A stretch of 57,361 bases of DNA from Streptomyces jumonjinensis (GTDB lineage: Bacteria; Actinomycetota; Actinomycetes; Streptomycetales; Streptomycetaceae), in NCBI RefSeq assembly GCF_009600885.1, contig NZ_VCLA01000199.1, forward strand, positions 39,653 to 97,013, read 5' to 3'. How positions within the stretch are numbered: the first letter of the stretch is position 1; the number at the start of each line of letters is the position of its first letter. A program made the position numbers and the translations under genes. Under the pieces are notes generated by a model. That model was given only the letters and a program-made list of their open reading frames with translations, did no database searches and was not told the origin of the DNA. This document shows, in pieces, positions 16,050 to 24,081 of this stretch.

Positions 16050-17159
16050 ATGCCACCAGGATTACGTGCAATATCCACGATGTTGGTGCCGGGCGTGGCG
16101 ATGACGCTGGCGCTGCTGAGCGGGCCCGGCGCCGTGGCCGACGAGCAGGGCGGGCGCGGTGGACAGGCGTCACCGGCGCGGGCCGTGGAGGTCCGCGTCG
16201 GTACGTACAACGTGTGCGGCCACGGCTGCCTGCCGACGAAGGCCGAGTGCGAGCGGGTGATCGGCCGCGACTGCGCCACCAAGCTCAGGCCGTGGGCCGA
16301 GAGCCGGGCCGCGGCGGTCGCGGAGGACATCGACGAGGCCGAGGTGGGGGTCGTCGCCACACAGGAGATCGGCAACAACGCGACGCCCACGCAGCCCGGC
16401 GTCGACGTCGAGTCCTTCCGGGCCCCGCTCACGGCAGCGCTCGCCGAGCACGACTACGCGGAGGCCCCCGCGGACTACGCCGGCACCCGTCATCCGCAGC
16501 ACGGGTACCCCCTCAAGTCCGGGGCCGGCCGGTTCACCTACTACGACGCCACGCGGTACTCCCATCTGGACAGGCGCGGGCGCGAGCTGCCCCATGACCT
16601 GCTCTGGCTGCCGGACTCGACCGAGATCTACGGCAAGACGATGACCTGGAACGTCCTGCGCGAACGGAAGTCCGGCGCCGGTTTCGTCGTGGTCAACATG
16701 CATCTGGAGTACCGGAAGAACGGCGCCACCGACCCCAATGGCTGGACCAAGAACTGGGACGAGGTCCGCTACGCCGACGCCCGGCGCACCGCCGAGGAGC
16801 TGACCCGCCACAACCGGCACACCCGCCATCTGCCCATCGTCTTCGTCGGCGACATGAACTCCGGTTCCGCGGCCGAGGGCGCAAGCGCGATCGACGCCTT
16901 CGCGGACGTCGGCTTCGTCGACACGCTCTCCACCGCCGACCGCCGCAGCGGCGACGAGTACGCCTCGTTCAACGGTGGGAAGATCCCGCTCCGCGCCGGC
17001 GAGAAGATCGACCACCTCTTCGTACGGCAGGGGACGCAGGTCCGGGAGTGGGTGCAGATCCCGCAGACGACCGAGACGTCCGGAGCCCCGGCGGACCTGC
17101 TCCGTTCCGACCACAACCTGTCCTACGCCACCGTCCGCCTGATGAAAGAGGACCGGTGA
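16050..17159 (+). CDS. Secreted endonuclease/exonuclease/phosphatase-family protein
   Basis: ATG 16050 is chosen because GGGGA lies just upstream; it gives 369 residues with a signal peptide (ISTMLVPGVAMTLALLSGPG, cleavage near AVADE). The EEP superfamily motifs follow in order: VRVGTYNVCGHG (Asn), ATQEIGNN (metal-binding Glu), FVVVNMHLEYRKN (His), IVFVGDMNSG (Asp/Asn pair) and LRSDHNLSYATV (catalytic Asp-His). This is a metal-dependent phosphodiesterase or nuclease fold related to DNase I and sphingomyelinase; the exported location suggests an extracellular nucleic-acid, lipid or other phosphoester substrate. It heads an operon for a binding-protein-dependent importer and overlaps the next gene by four bases. 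Confidence 0.85.
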   Translation: MPPGLRAISTMLVPGVAMTLALLSGPGAVADEQGGRGGQASPARAVEVRVGTYNVCGHGCLPTKAECERVIGRDCATKLRPWAESRAAAVAEDIDEAEVGVVATQEIGNNATPTQPGVDVESFRAPLTAALAEHDYAEAPADYAGTRHPQHGYPLKSGAGRFTYYDATRYSHLDRRGRELPHDLLWLPDSTEIYGKTMTWNVLRERKSGAGFVVVNMHLEYRKNGATDPNGWTKNWDEVRYADARRTAEELTRHNRHTRHLPIVFVGDMNSGSAAEGASAIDAFADVGFVDTLSTADRRSGDEYASFNGGKIPLRAGEKIDHLFVRQGTQVREWVQIPQTTETSGAPADLLRSDHNLSYATVRLMKEDR

Positions 17160-18091
17160 CGACTTCACCACACCCCGATCCGCGGCTGCTCGACCCGAAG
17201 CTGGCCAAGTTCAACCCCCTGCGCCGCATCCTCGTCCACGACGACTTCAACACCGGAACGCACGGGTGGATCGAGCTGATCGGCAATCACGACCAGCACG
17301 GTGACCTCGACACCGTCGACGAGCACATGTCGGACTTCCGGCCGCCGCAGCTCAGCTCCTGCAGCTTCTTCGACGTGGGCACCCACGGCGCCATGTCGGG
17401 CACGTACGCCCTGAAGGTCGCCACCCGGCCGGTCACCGGCCACACCGGGGTGGCCATCCGGAGGCTGACGATGGCGGGCCGCGGCCGGGTCCAGTTCGAG
17501 ACGTATCTGGCGTACAAGGCGGAGGCCGCCTCGGCGGAGAACGGCGCCGCGGCCGCCCCCGGCGGCGGCCGCTGGGACGCCAACAACCACCCGTCGGAGC
17601 AGCAGTTCGGCGCCTTCACCGTCGCGACCGACATCTGCGACGGCGTGCGGTACCACAACGTCGTGCGGTACCAGAACACCGACCTGGACCACCGCGTACA
17701 GCACCGCTGGATGTACCCCACGGTCCCCGAGCCGACCCCCCGCGAGCACTTCGAGGGCAAGGTGCGGCTCAAGCGGACGGCGGACTTCACCGCCCCCGGC
17801 CCCGATGACTGGCAGCAGTTCGGCGAGCTGCAGGACCTGTGCTTCAACGAGGTCCCCACCAAAGTCAACTGGCACTATCTGCGCTGGGTGATCGACACCG
17901 GCACCCGCAGGAACGTCGAACTCCAGCTCAACGATGTCGTCCACGACATGTCCGAGGTGCCCGTGCCGCCCTACGACGAGGAGTACGGGTCGCTGCGGAA
18001 CCTGCTCAACTTCTACGTCTCCGTCCGCACCCACACCGATGTCCGGAACTTCCTGTACCTCGACTCCGTGCTGATCTCGGTGGACTGGTGA
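17156..18091 (+). CDS. Unrecognised protein of the importer operon
   Basis: GTG 17156 overlaps the previous stop (GTGA), giving 311 residues, no signal peptide. The sequence is rich in aromatic beta strands: ILVHDDFNTGTHGWIELIGN near the N-terminus, FFDVGTHGAMSGTYALKVAT, RGRVQFETYLAYKAE, FGAFTVATDICDGVRYHNVV, and LNFYVSVRTHTDVRNFLYLD at the end. This strand pattern suggests a concanavalin-like or jelly-roll carbohydrate-binding fold, but I do not recognise the family. Its tight coupling to an importer and to an exported phosphodiesterase suggests it acts on the imported compound or its polymer. It could be a cytoplasmic enzyme of unknown type. Confidence 0.65.
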   Translation: MTTSPHPDPRLLDPKLAKFNPLRRILVHDDFNTGTHGWIELIGNHDQHGDLDTVDEHMSDFRPPQLSSCSFFDVGTHGAMSGTYALKVATRPVTGHTGVAIRRLTMAGRGRVQFETYLAYKAEAASAENGAAAAPGGGRWDANNHPSEQQFGAFTVATDICDGVRYHNVVRYQNTDLDHRVQHRWMYPTVPEPTPREHFEGKVRLKRTADFTAPGPDDWQQFGELQDLCFNEVPTKVNWHYLRWVIDTGTRRNVELQLNDVVHDMSEVPVPPYDEEYGSLRNLLNFYVSVRTHTDVRNFLYLDSVLISVDW

Positions 18092-18098
18092 GTGCCCC

Positions 18099-18470
18099 AT
18101 GACCATGCGGCAGTCGTTCACCGCCGTCATCGAGCGCAACGCAACGCTGACGGGCGAGTTCACCACCGAGCCCTACGAGGCCGCCTGGGCCCGGGAGGCC
18201 CGCTGGTTCGTGCGCGTCCTCGGCGCGTCGGGGCGATCCCCCCGGATCCTCGTGCGCACCCAGATATCGCCGGACGGCCTCCACTGGTGCGACCTCGACG
18301 GGCCGGAGCGGTCCGTCGCACCCGGCGAGGGCCCGCTGCACAGCTGGTCCGCGACCGACTTCGGCGGCTGGCTCCGGCTTCGGGGCGCCGTCGTCGACGA
18401 CGCACCCGGCGACCCGGCGGACGGGAGCCCGTCCGTCAAGGTCCTGATCTACCTGGCGCTCAAGGCATGA
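18099..18470 (+). CDS. Small unrecognised beta-rich protein
   Basis: A 123-residue protein starting 7 bases after the previous stop, no signal peptide. Alternating strands (SFTAVIERNATLTGEFTTEP, ARWFVRVLGASG, RILVRTQISPDGLHWCDLDG, GWLRLRGAVVDD, VKVLIYLALKA) suggest a small beta-sandwich resembling single-domain ligand-binding modules. I cannot name the family. It sits between the previous protein and the binding lipoprotein in a tight operon, so it probably belongs to the same substrate pathway. Confidence 0.6.
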   Translation: MTMRQSFTAVIERNATLTGEFTTEPYEAAWAREARWFVRVLGASGRSPRILVRTQISPDGLHWCDLDGPERSVAPGEGPLHSWSATDFGGWLRLRGAVVDDAPGDPADGSPSVKVLIYLALKA

Positions 18471-18485
18471 ACGGGAGGCGGTGAC

Positions 18486-20024
18486 GTGTCCGTGGCTCGG
18501 AGAGCGGTTCGCGGCGAAGGCCGCCCGGGGCGGCGGGACTTCCTCGCGATGGCCGGCCTGGGGGCCACGGCGGTGCTGCTCTCCGGCTGCGGCGTCGGGA
18601 GCGGCGCCCCCCGCGGCGCCCTGCGAGCGGCGTTCGGCCAGCCGGTCACCGACCTGGATCCGTACAACGCCGCGACCGCCGTCGACGAAGCCTCGCTGAT
18701 CGTCAAGCGGCTGGTCTTCGACACCCTCGTACGACGCGAGGGGAAGACGCTGGTTCCGGGGCTGGCGGCCGAGTGGCGGCGCGACGGCGACACCAGGTGG
18801 GTCTTCACGCTCCGCCGCGGGGCCGTCTTCCACGACGGGAGCGCGGTCACCGCCCGCGACGTGGTCGCCTGCCTGGAGCACACCCGGACGGTCGTCTCCG
18901 CGCAGACGCCGTTGTGGGCGACGGTCACCGGCGCCGAGGCGCCCGACGACCGCACGGTGGTCTTCACCACCGACGGCCCCCTCGGCTCTCTCCCGGTCAA
19001 CCTCACGCTCCTCTTCATCGTCCCGGCACGCCGGGTCGCCGACCCGGCGCAGAAGCGGAGCCCGATCGGGTCGGGGCCGTTCCGGGTCACCGGGTTCACC
19101 CCGTCCACGTCGGTCGAGCTGGCGCGCTTCGACGACTACTGGGGCGGCCGGGCCGAGTCGCCGGCGGTCTCGATGCCGTACATCGCGGAGACCTCGACGG
19201 CGATCACCGCACTGCGCAACGGTGACATCGACCTGCTCTGGCCGGTTCCGCCGGACCAGCTGCCCGAGGTCACCGGGGTGCCCGGCATCGCCGTCGAGTC
19301 CATCCCCTCCTGGACGTACTACTTCAACTGGTTCAACTGCTCGCGCAAGCCGTTCACCGACCCCGATGTCCGCCGCGCCCTGTGCCACGCCGTCAATGTG
19401 CCGCAGATCGTGGAGTCCCTCTTCGGGCAGGGCGGCTGGCAGATGCGCGCGCCCCTTCCCGCGACCGTCGCCGGACACGCCGCGCAGGAGCCCTGGGCGT
19501 ACGACCCGGCCGCCGCGCGGCGGCTGCTCGCCCGCGCCGGGCTCGGACGGGGCTTCACCACATCGATGATGTGGTTCGACTCCACCGGGCCGCTCGCCAG
19601 GGAGCTGGCCCAGGCCATGATCTCGGCGTGGGCCGGGATCGGCGTCACCGTGCGCCCGCAGAGCATCGAGAAGGCGATGTGGCTGGAGCGGCTGAACAGC
19701 CTCGACTGGAACATGAACCTCCAGACGAACACCGTGACCACAGGCGACGCCGCCTTCACGATCGGGCGTCTCTACGACTCGAAGGCCAACCGGCTCGGCT
19801 ACCGCAACCCGGACCTCGACGCCGTACTCGCGCGTGCCGCGGCGACACCGGAGGGGCCGGAGCGCGACGCCCTCTACGGCGACGCCTGCGCGACCATATG
19901 GTCGGACGCCGTCGGTCTCTTCCCCGTCACCCTCGTCACCGGGTACGGGCGCGCGCGGGAGCTGACCGGCTTCACGCCTGCCGCGAACAATCAGCCCGAC
20001 CTCTCAGTGGTGGGCCGCCGATGA
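18486..20024 (+). CDS. Family 5 ABC substrate-binding lipoprotein
   Basis: GTG 18486 has GGAGG seven bases upstream. The 512-residue protein has a twin-arginine-type lipoprotein signal, RRDFLAMAGLGATAVLLSGC, with lipidation at the cysteine. The mature protein is an SBP_bac_5 (DppA/OppA type) domain: LDPYNAATAVDEASLIVKRL, FTLRRGAVFHDGSAVTARDV, IGSGPFRVTGF, FFG-type and WYFNWFN-like segments, and AGIGVTVRPQSIEKAMW. This family binds peptides, nickel, opines or oligosaccharides, and residues that would fix the ligand cannot be judged by eye. The full importer lies just downstream, interrupted only by the LacI gene. Confidence 0.9.
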   Translation: MSVARRAVRGEGRPGRRDFLAMAGLGATAVLLSGCGVGSGAPRGALRAAFGQPVTDLDPYNAATAVDEASLIVKRLVFDTLVRREGKTLVPGLAAEWRRDGDTRWVFTLRRGAVFHDGSAVTARDVVACLEHTRTVVSAQTPLWATVTGAEAPDDRTVVFTTDGPLGSLPVNLTLLFIVPARRVADPAQKRSPIGSGPFRVTGFTPSTSVELARFDDYWGGRAESPAVSMPYIAETSTAITALRNGDIDLLWPVPPDQLPEVTGVPGIAVESIPSWTYYFNWFNCSRKPFTDPDVRRALCHAVNVPQIVESLFGQGGWQMRAPLPATVAGHAAQEPWAYDPAAARRLLARAGLGRGFTTSMMWFDSTGPLARELAQAMISAWAGIGVTVRPQSIEKAMWLERLNSLDWNMNLQTNTVTTGDAAFTIGRLYDSKANRLGYRNPDLDAVLARAAATPEGPERDALYGDACATIWSDAVGLFPVTLVTGYGRARELTGFTPAANNQPDLSVVGRR

Positions 20025-20043
20025 CACCGCGCCGGAGAATCCC

Positions 20044-21108
20044 ATGAGCCCACGCCGCCGGCCGACGCTACGCGACATCGCCCTGTCGCTGGACCTGTCG
20101 GTCAACACCGTGTCCAGGGCGCTCGCCGACAAGGACGCGGTGAGCCCGGAGACGCGCGAACGCGTCAAAGGGGAGGCAGAACGGCTCGGTTACGTGCCCA
20201 ACACCATGGCCCGCTCCCTCGTGCTGCGGAACGCCATGACCCTCGGGCTCGTCATCACCAACCCGTCCAACCCCTTCTTCGCCCGCCTCATCTCCGCGAT
20301 CGAGGAGCGCGGACGCGAGCGCGGATACTCGCTCATGCTGGTGGTCACCGAGGACTCGGCCGAGAACGAGCGCCGCGCCGCCGAGGAGCTCATGCGCTGG
20401 GGCGTCGACGGGGTGCTGGCGATCCCGGTCCAGCACGGCGCGGAGCACTGGCGCCGCCTGCGCAAGTCCGGCACGCCCGTCGTGCTGCTCAACCGCCATC
20501 TGCCGGAGCTGGACGCCGACGTCGTCGGCGTCGACTACTACGCCGGTGCCCGCGCCGCGACCGAGCATGTGCTGGACAGCGGCGCGAGGGAGCTGTACCT
20601 GGTCGAGGAGGACCTGGACATCTCGCCGGTGTCGGAGCGTATCCGCGGGTTCCAGGAGACGCTCGCGGCCCGCGGGATCGGCGCTCCGGACGGTGCGGTG
20701 GTGCGCGTGGACGCCCCGGAGGGCGTCCCCGTCTCGGCGCCGTTCGACCCTGGCGCCGCGTACGCCATCGGCGCGGACCTCGCCCGCAGAGCGGGGCGCG
20801 GCGCCGTCGTCCTGGCGGGGAACGACTACCACGCGCTCGGCCTCTACCGGGCGTTCACCGAGCGCGGGCTCCGGGTCGGCGTCGACATCGGCGTCGTCGG
20901 CCACGGCGACCATCCGTTCTCCGCGTATCTCGATCCGGCGCTGACCACGGTCCGGCTGCCCGCGCCCGACGTGGGCCGGGCCGGCGTCGACCGGCTCCTG
21001 GAGCGCGTCCGGTCCGGCGCGGTGGACACGGAGCCGATCCACACGCTGCTGGCTCCCGAACTCGTCGTACGTGCCTCCGCCGGGCCGCTCCGAAGAGGTG
21101 AGCGCTGA
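20044..21108 (+). CDS. LacI-family transcriptional regulator
   Basis: A 354-residue regulator. Residues 8-30 are the LacI helix-turn-helix (TLRDIALSLDLSVNTVSRAL) followed by the hinge helix (GYVPNTMARSLVLRNAMTLG). The rest is a periplasmic-binding-protein-like effector domain (LGLVITNPSNPFFARLISAI ... GVDGVLAIPVQ ... PALTTVRLPAPDVGRAGVDR). It lies inside the operon between the binding protein and permease genes and its TGA overlaps the ATG of the first permease, so it is made with the transporter and probably represses the operon in response to an imported ligand. LacI regulators usually sense sugars, which hints at a carbohydrate-like ligand. A candidate operator is at 16017. Confidence 0.92.
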   Translation: MSPRRRPTLRDIALSLDLSVNTVSRALADKDAVSPETRERVKGEAERLGYVPNTMARSLVLRNAMTLGLVITNPSNPFFARLISAIEERGRERGYSLMLVVTEDSAENERRAAEELMRWGVDGVLAIPVQHGAEHWRRLRKSGTPVVLLNRHLPELDADVVGVDYYAGARAATEHVLDSGARELYLVEEDLDISPVSERIRGFQETLAARGIGAPDGAVVRVDAPEGVPVSAPFDPGAAYAIGADLARRAGRGAVVLAGNDYHALGLYRAFTERGLRVGVDIGVVGHGDHPFSAYLDPALTTVRLPAPDVGRAGVDRLLERVRSGAVDTEPIHTLLAPELVVRASAGPLRRGER

Positions 21109-22034
21109 TGGGCGCGTTCCTCGCCAAACGCCTGGCGCAGGCCGTGGTGGTCGCCTTCGGGGCGCTGACGCTGGTGTTCGTCATCGTGCGCGCCGTCCCG
21201 GGAGACCCCGCCAAGCTGATCGTGGGGCCCGATGCCTCGGCCGGCCAACTGGAGAGCGTACGGTCCGACTTCGGCCTCGACGACCCGTTGTGGCGGCAGT
21301 ACGTGGACCACCTGGGCGGGATCGTACGGGGCGACCTCGGCGACTCCTGGCGGCTCGGCGGCTCGGCCCTCACCAACACGCTCGAACGCTTCCCCGCCAC
21401 CCTGACCCTGGCGCTCGCGGCGCTCGTGCTGACCGTCGCCATCGGGATCCCGCTGGGGATGCTGTGCGCCCGCCGCCCCGGGAAAGTGCTCGACCTGGTG
21501 GTCTCCACCGGGTCGCTGGCCGGTCAGGCCATCCCGTCGTTCTGGCTCGGCATCGTCCTGATCCTGCTGTTCGCCCGCCATCTCGACTGGCTGCCCGCGA
21601 CCGTGGACGGCTCGCCCGCCGCGGTCCTGCTGCCGGCCCTCACGCTGTCGCTGCCCTTCATCGGCTGGCTCGCGCGGCTGGTGCGGAGCAGCGCGCTGGA
21701 GGAGGGGGCCAAGGACTACGCCCGTACGGCCCGCGCCAAGGGCGTGCCCGAGGGGACGATCCAGTACGTGCACGTGGGCCGCAACATCGCGATTCCGGTC
21801 GTCACCGTACTCGGCCTGCTGATGGGCAACTTCATCGCGAACGCGGTCATCATCGAGGTCGTCTTCTCGTGGCCCGGGATCGGCTCGCTGATGGTCGACG
21901 CGATCACCAACCGCGACTACGCGGTCGTCGAAGCCGCCATCCTCACGATCACGTTGTCCTACATCGTCCTGAACCTTTTCGTGGACGTCGTCTACTTCGT
22001 CATCGACCCCCGCCTCACCCCGGAGGACGCATGA
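21108..22034 (+). CDS. Dpp/Opp-type ABC permease, subunit B
   Basis: A 308-residue inner-membrane protein of the BPD_transp_1 family with six predicted helices, the first at residues 10-30 (AVVVAFGALTLVFVIVRAVP). The DppB N-terminal signature (VPGDPAKLIVGPDA) and the long periplasmic loop are present, and the cytoplasmic EAA loop reads EEGAKDYARTARAKGVPEGT, which docks on the ATPases. It overlaps the LacI gene by one base and the next permease gene by four. It pairs with subunit C to form the translocation channel. Confidence 0.92.
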   Translation: MGAFLAKRLAQAVVVAFGALTLVFVIVRAVPGDPAKLIVGPDASAGQLESVRSDFGLDDPLWRQYVDHLGGIVRGDLGDSWRLGGSALTNTLERFPATLTLALAALVLTVAIGIPLGMLCARRPGKVLDLVVSTGSLAGQAIPSFWLGIVLILLFARHLDWLPATVDGSPAAVLLPALTLSLPFIGWLARLVRSSALEEGAKDYARTARAKGVPEGTIQYVHVGRNIAIPVVTVLGLLMGNFIANAVIIEVVFSWPGIGSLMVDAITNRDYAVVEAAILTITLSYIVLNLFVDVVYFVIDPRLTPEDA

Positions 22035-22924
22035 GCAGCACGGCCGCGGCCGACCGCCCCGCCGCCGCCCGGACCCGCTCCGCCCTCGGCGCCGCGCGGC
22101 GGGTGCCGGTCCGCGTGTGGATCGGCGGCGGGGTGCTGGCGCTCTTCGTCCTCGCCGCCGTCGTGGGGCCGGTGCTGCACCCGTACGACCCGGTCGCCAC
22201 GGACCTGCCGAACCGGCTTCTGGCACCGGGAGAGCGCACCGAGGCGGGGGCTGTCGCCTGGCTGGGCACCGACCAGATGGGGCGCGATCTACTCGCCAAC
22301 CTGCTGGCCGGGTCGCGGATCTCGCTCCTGGTCGCCTGCGCGACCGTCCTGGTGGGCGGTGCGGTCGGCCTCGTCGTCGGGCTGGTCTCGGGGTACTTCG
22401 GCGGCTGGCCGGACACGATCGCCTCGCGCGTCGGCGACATCCAACTGGCTTTCCCGTCGATCCTCCTGGCGATCCTGCTGGCCGGTGTGCTCGGCCCGAG
22501 CGTCACCAACATCGTCGTCACCCTGGCGATCACCCGCTGGGTCGTCTTCGCCCGGGTCGCCCGCGCGTCGGCGATGGCGACGCGCCGGCTCGACTTCGTC
22601 GACTCCGCGCGGGTGCTGGGCGCCGGGCACATACGCATCATGGTCCGCCATGTGCTGCCGTCCTGCTGGCAGCCGCTGCTCGTCGCGGCGACGGTCCAGG
22701 TCGGCCTGGTGATGGTGGCCGAGGCGTCGCTGAGCTTCCTCGGCCTCGGCGTGCCGGTCGACACGTCGTCGTGGGGCGCCACGGTCTCCGTGGGGCGTGA
22801 CTATCTGGGTTCGGCGTGGTGGATCTCCACAATGCCCGCGGTGGCCCTCGCGCTCGTCGTCACCGCGGTCGGCGTGATCGGCGACGGCTTCCGTGACGTG
22901 TCCGATCCGCGGTCCCGGATATGA
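22031..22924 (+). CDS. Dpp/Opp-type ABC permease, subunit C
   Basis: ATG 22031 overlaps the previous stop (ATGA) and has GGAGGA just upstream, giving 297 residues. It shows the OppC_N-type first helix (VWIGGGVLALFVLAAVVGPV), the family motif WLGTDQMGRDLLANLLAGSR, and the EAA loop DFVDSARVLGAGHIRI. Together with the upstream permease it forms the heterodimeric channel. Its last codons run into a 36-base tandem repeat that also carries the start of the next gene. Confidence 0.92.
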   Translation: MSSTAAADRPAAARTRSALGAARRVPVRVWIGGGVLALFVLAAVVGPVLHPYDPVATDLPNRLLAPGERTEAGAVAWLGTDQMGRDLLANLLAGSRISLLVACATVLVGGAVGLVVGLVSGYFGGWPDTIASRVGDIQLAFPSILLAILLAGVLGPSVTNIVVTLAITRWVVFARVARASAMATRRLDFVDSARVLGAGHIRIMVRHVLPSCWQPLLVAATVQVGLVMVAEASLSFLGLGVPVDTSSWGATVSVGRDYLGSAWWISTMPAVALALVVTAVGVIGDGFRDVSDPRSRI

Positions 22925-23018
22925 GCGGAGAGGAGCGGGCGATGCCGGTCCCGGATATGGGCGGAGAGCAGCGGGCGATGCCGGTCCCGGATATGAGCGG
23001 AGAGCAGCGGGCGATGCC
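22910..23018 (+). repeat. 36-bp tandem repeat at ATPase start
   Basis: A 36-base unit beginning ATGAGCGGAGAGGAGCGGGC is present as two full copies (22921-22956, 22957-22992) and most of a third (22993-23018); the last 10 bases of the unit (GGTCCCGGAT) also precede copy 1. Copies 1 and 3 begin ATGAGC and copy 2 begins ATGGGC. Each copy contains GGAGAG and several in-frame ATGs, so the ATPase reading frame has a repeated N-terminus (SGEQRAMPVPDM) and multiple potential starts. Confidence 0.95.
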
Positions 23019-24081
23019 TTCCACCGCCGGCGACGGCGCGCGCACCACCGGTGCCGAGCGGTCCCCCGCCGCACGGCTTCGCGGCGTCCACATCGGGTTC
23101 GGCGGTCGCGGCGACGAACTCCCGGTCGTCCGGGGAGTCGACCTCGACCTCGTACCCGGACGGGTCACCGCCCTGGTCGGGGAGTCGGGCAGCGGCAAGT
23201 CGCTGACGGCGCTGGCCCTCATGGGTCTGCTGCCCGCCGGCGCGCGGGTCGGCGCCGGCTCGGTCGAGATCGACGGCCGGGACACGGCCGGGTTCACCGA
23301 CGCGCAGTGGCGGCGGCTGCGGGGCACGAAGGTGGCCATGGTCTTCCAGGACCCGATGGCCGCCCTGAACCCGTCCTTCACCGTCGGCTGGCAGATCGCC
23401 GAGACCCTGCGGCGCCGTCGCGGCACCGGACGCCGTGCCGCCCGGGAGCAGACCGTCGAGCTGATGCGGACGGTCGGCATCCCCGACGCGGAGCACAAGT
23501 ACCGCGAGTACCCGCACGAGTTCTCCGGCGGAATGCGGCAGCGCGCGGTCATCGCCATGGCGCTCACCCTGGATCCCGCGGTCCTGCTGGCCGACGAGCC
23601 CACCACCGCGCTCGATGTCACCGTGCAGGCGCAGATCCTGCGGCTGCTCGCCGCCCGGCAGGCCGACACGGGGATGGCGATGCTGCTCGTCTCGCACGAC
23701 CTGGGGGTGGTGGCCCGCGTCGCTCAGGACGTGGCGGTGATGTACGCGGGCCGGATCGTCGAGACCGGTGCCCTGGACGACGTCTACACCAGCCCGGCGC
23801 ACCCGTACACGCGCGGGCTGCTCGACGCGGTGCCCGACCCCGCCCGCCCCGGTCGGCTCGTCCCCATCGACGGTCAGCCGCCGGCCCCCGGACACCGCCC
23901 GGCCGGCTGTGCCTTCGCGCCGCGCTGCCCCTACGCGACCGAGACGTGCCGGACCGACGATCCCCCGCTCGTGCCCCTGGCGGCTTCCCGGCCGGGCCCG
24001 GCGACTGGGCAGCACTCGGTCGCCTGCCATCACAGCGACCGGGTCCTCGCCCGGGCGACCGGCACGGAGGTTCCCTCATGA
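22921..24081 (+). CDS. Dpp/Opp-type ABC ATPase, subunit D
   Basis: A 386-residue ATPase if the first ATG (22921, overlapping the previous stop) is used. Residues 1-33 are encoded by the 36-base tandem repeat and are unlikely to be structural; translation may also begin at ATG 22957, 22993 or 23014. Walker A is VGESGSGKSLTAL, the signature is FSGGMRQRAVIAMALTLD, Walker B is VLLADEPTTALD, and the switch histidine is in LLVSHDLG. The C-terminus has the oligopeptide-transporter extension with a cysteine cluster (GCAFAPRCPYATETC). It couples ATP hydrolysis to import through the two permeases. Confidence 0.92.
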   Translation: MSGEERAMPVPDMGGEQRAMPVPDMSGEQRAMPSTAGDGARTTGAERSPAARLRGVHIGFGGRGDELPVVRGVDLDLVPGRVTALVGESGSGKSLTALALMGLLPAGARVGAGSVEIDGRDTAGFTDAQWRRLRGTKVAMVFQDPMAALNPSFTVGWQIAETLRRRRGTGRRAAREQTVELMRTVGIPDAEHKYREYPHEFSGGMRQRAVIAMALTLDPAVLLADEPTTALDVTVQAQILRLLAARQADTGMAMLLVSHDLGVVARVAQDVAVMYAGRIVETGALDDVYTSPAHPYTRGLLDAVPDPARPGRLVPIDGQPPAPGHRPAGCAFAPRCPYATETCRTDDPPLVPLAASRPGPATGQHSVACHHSDRVLARATGTEVPS

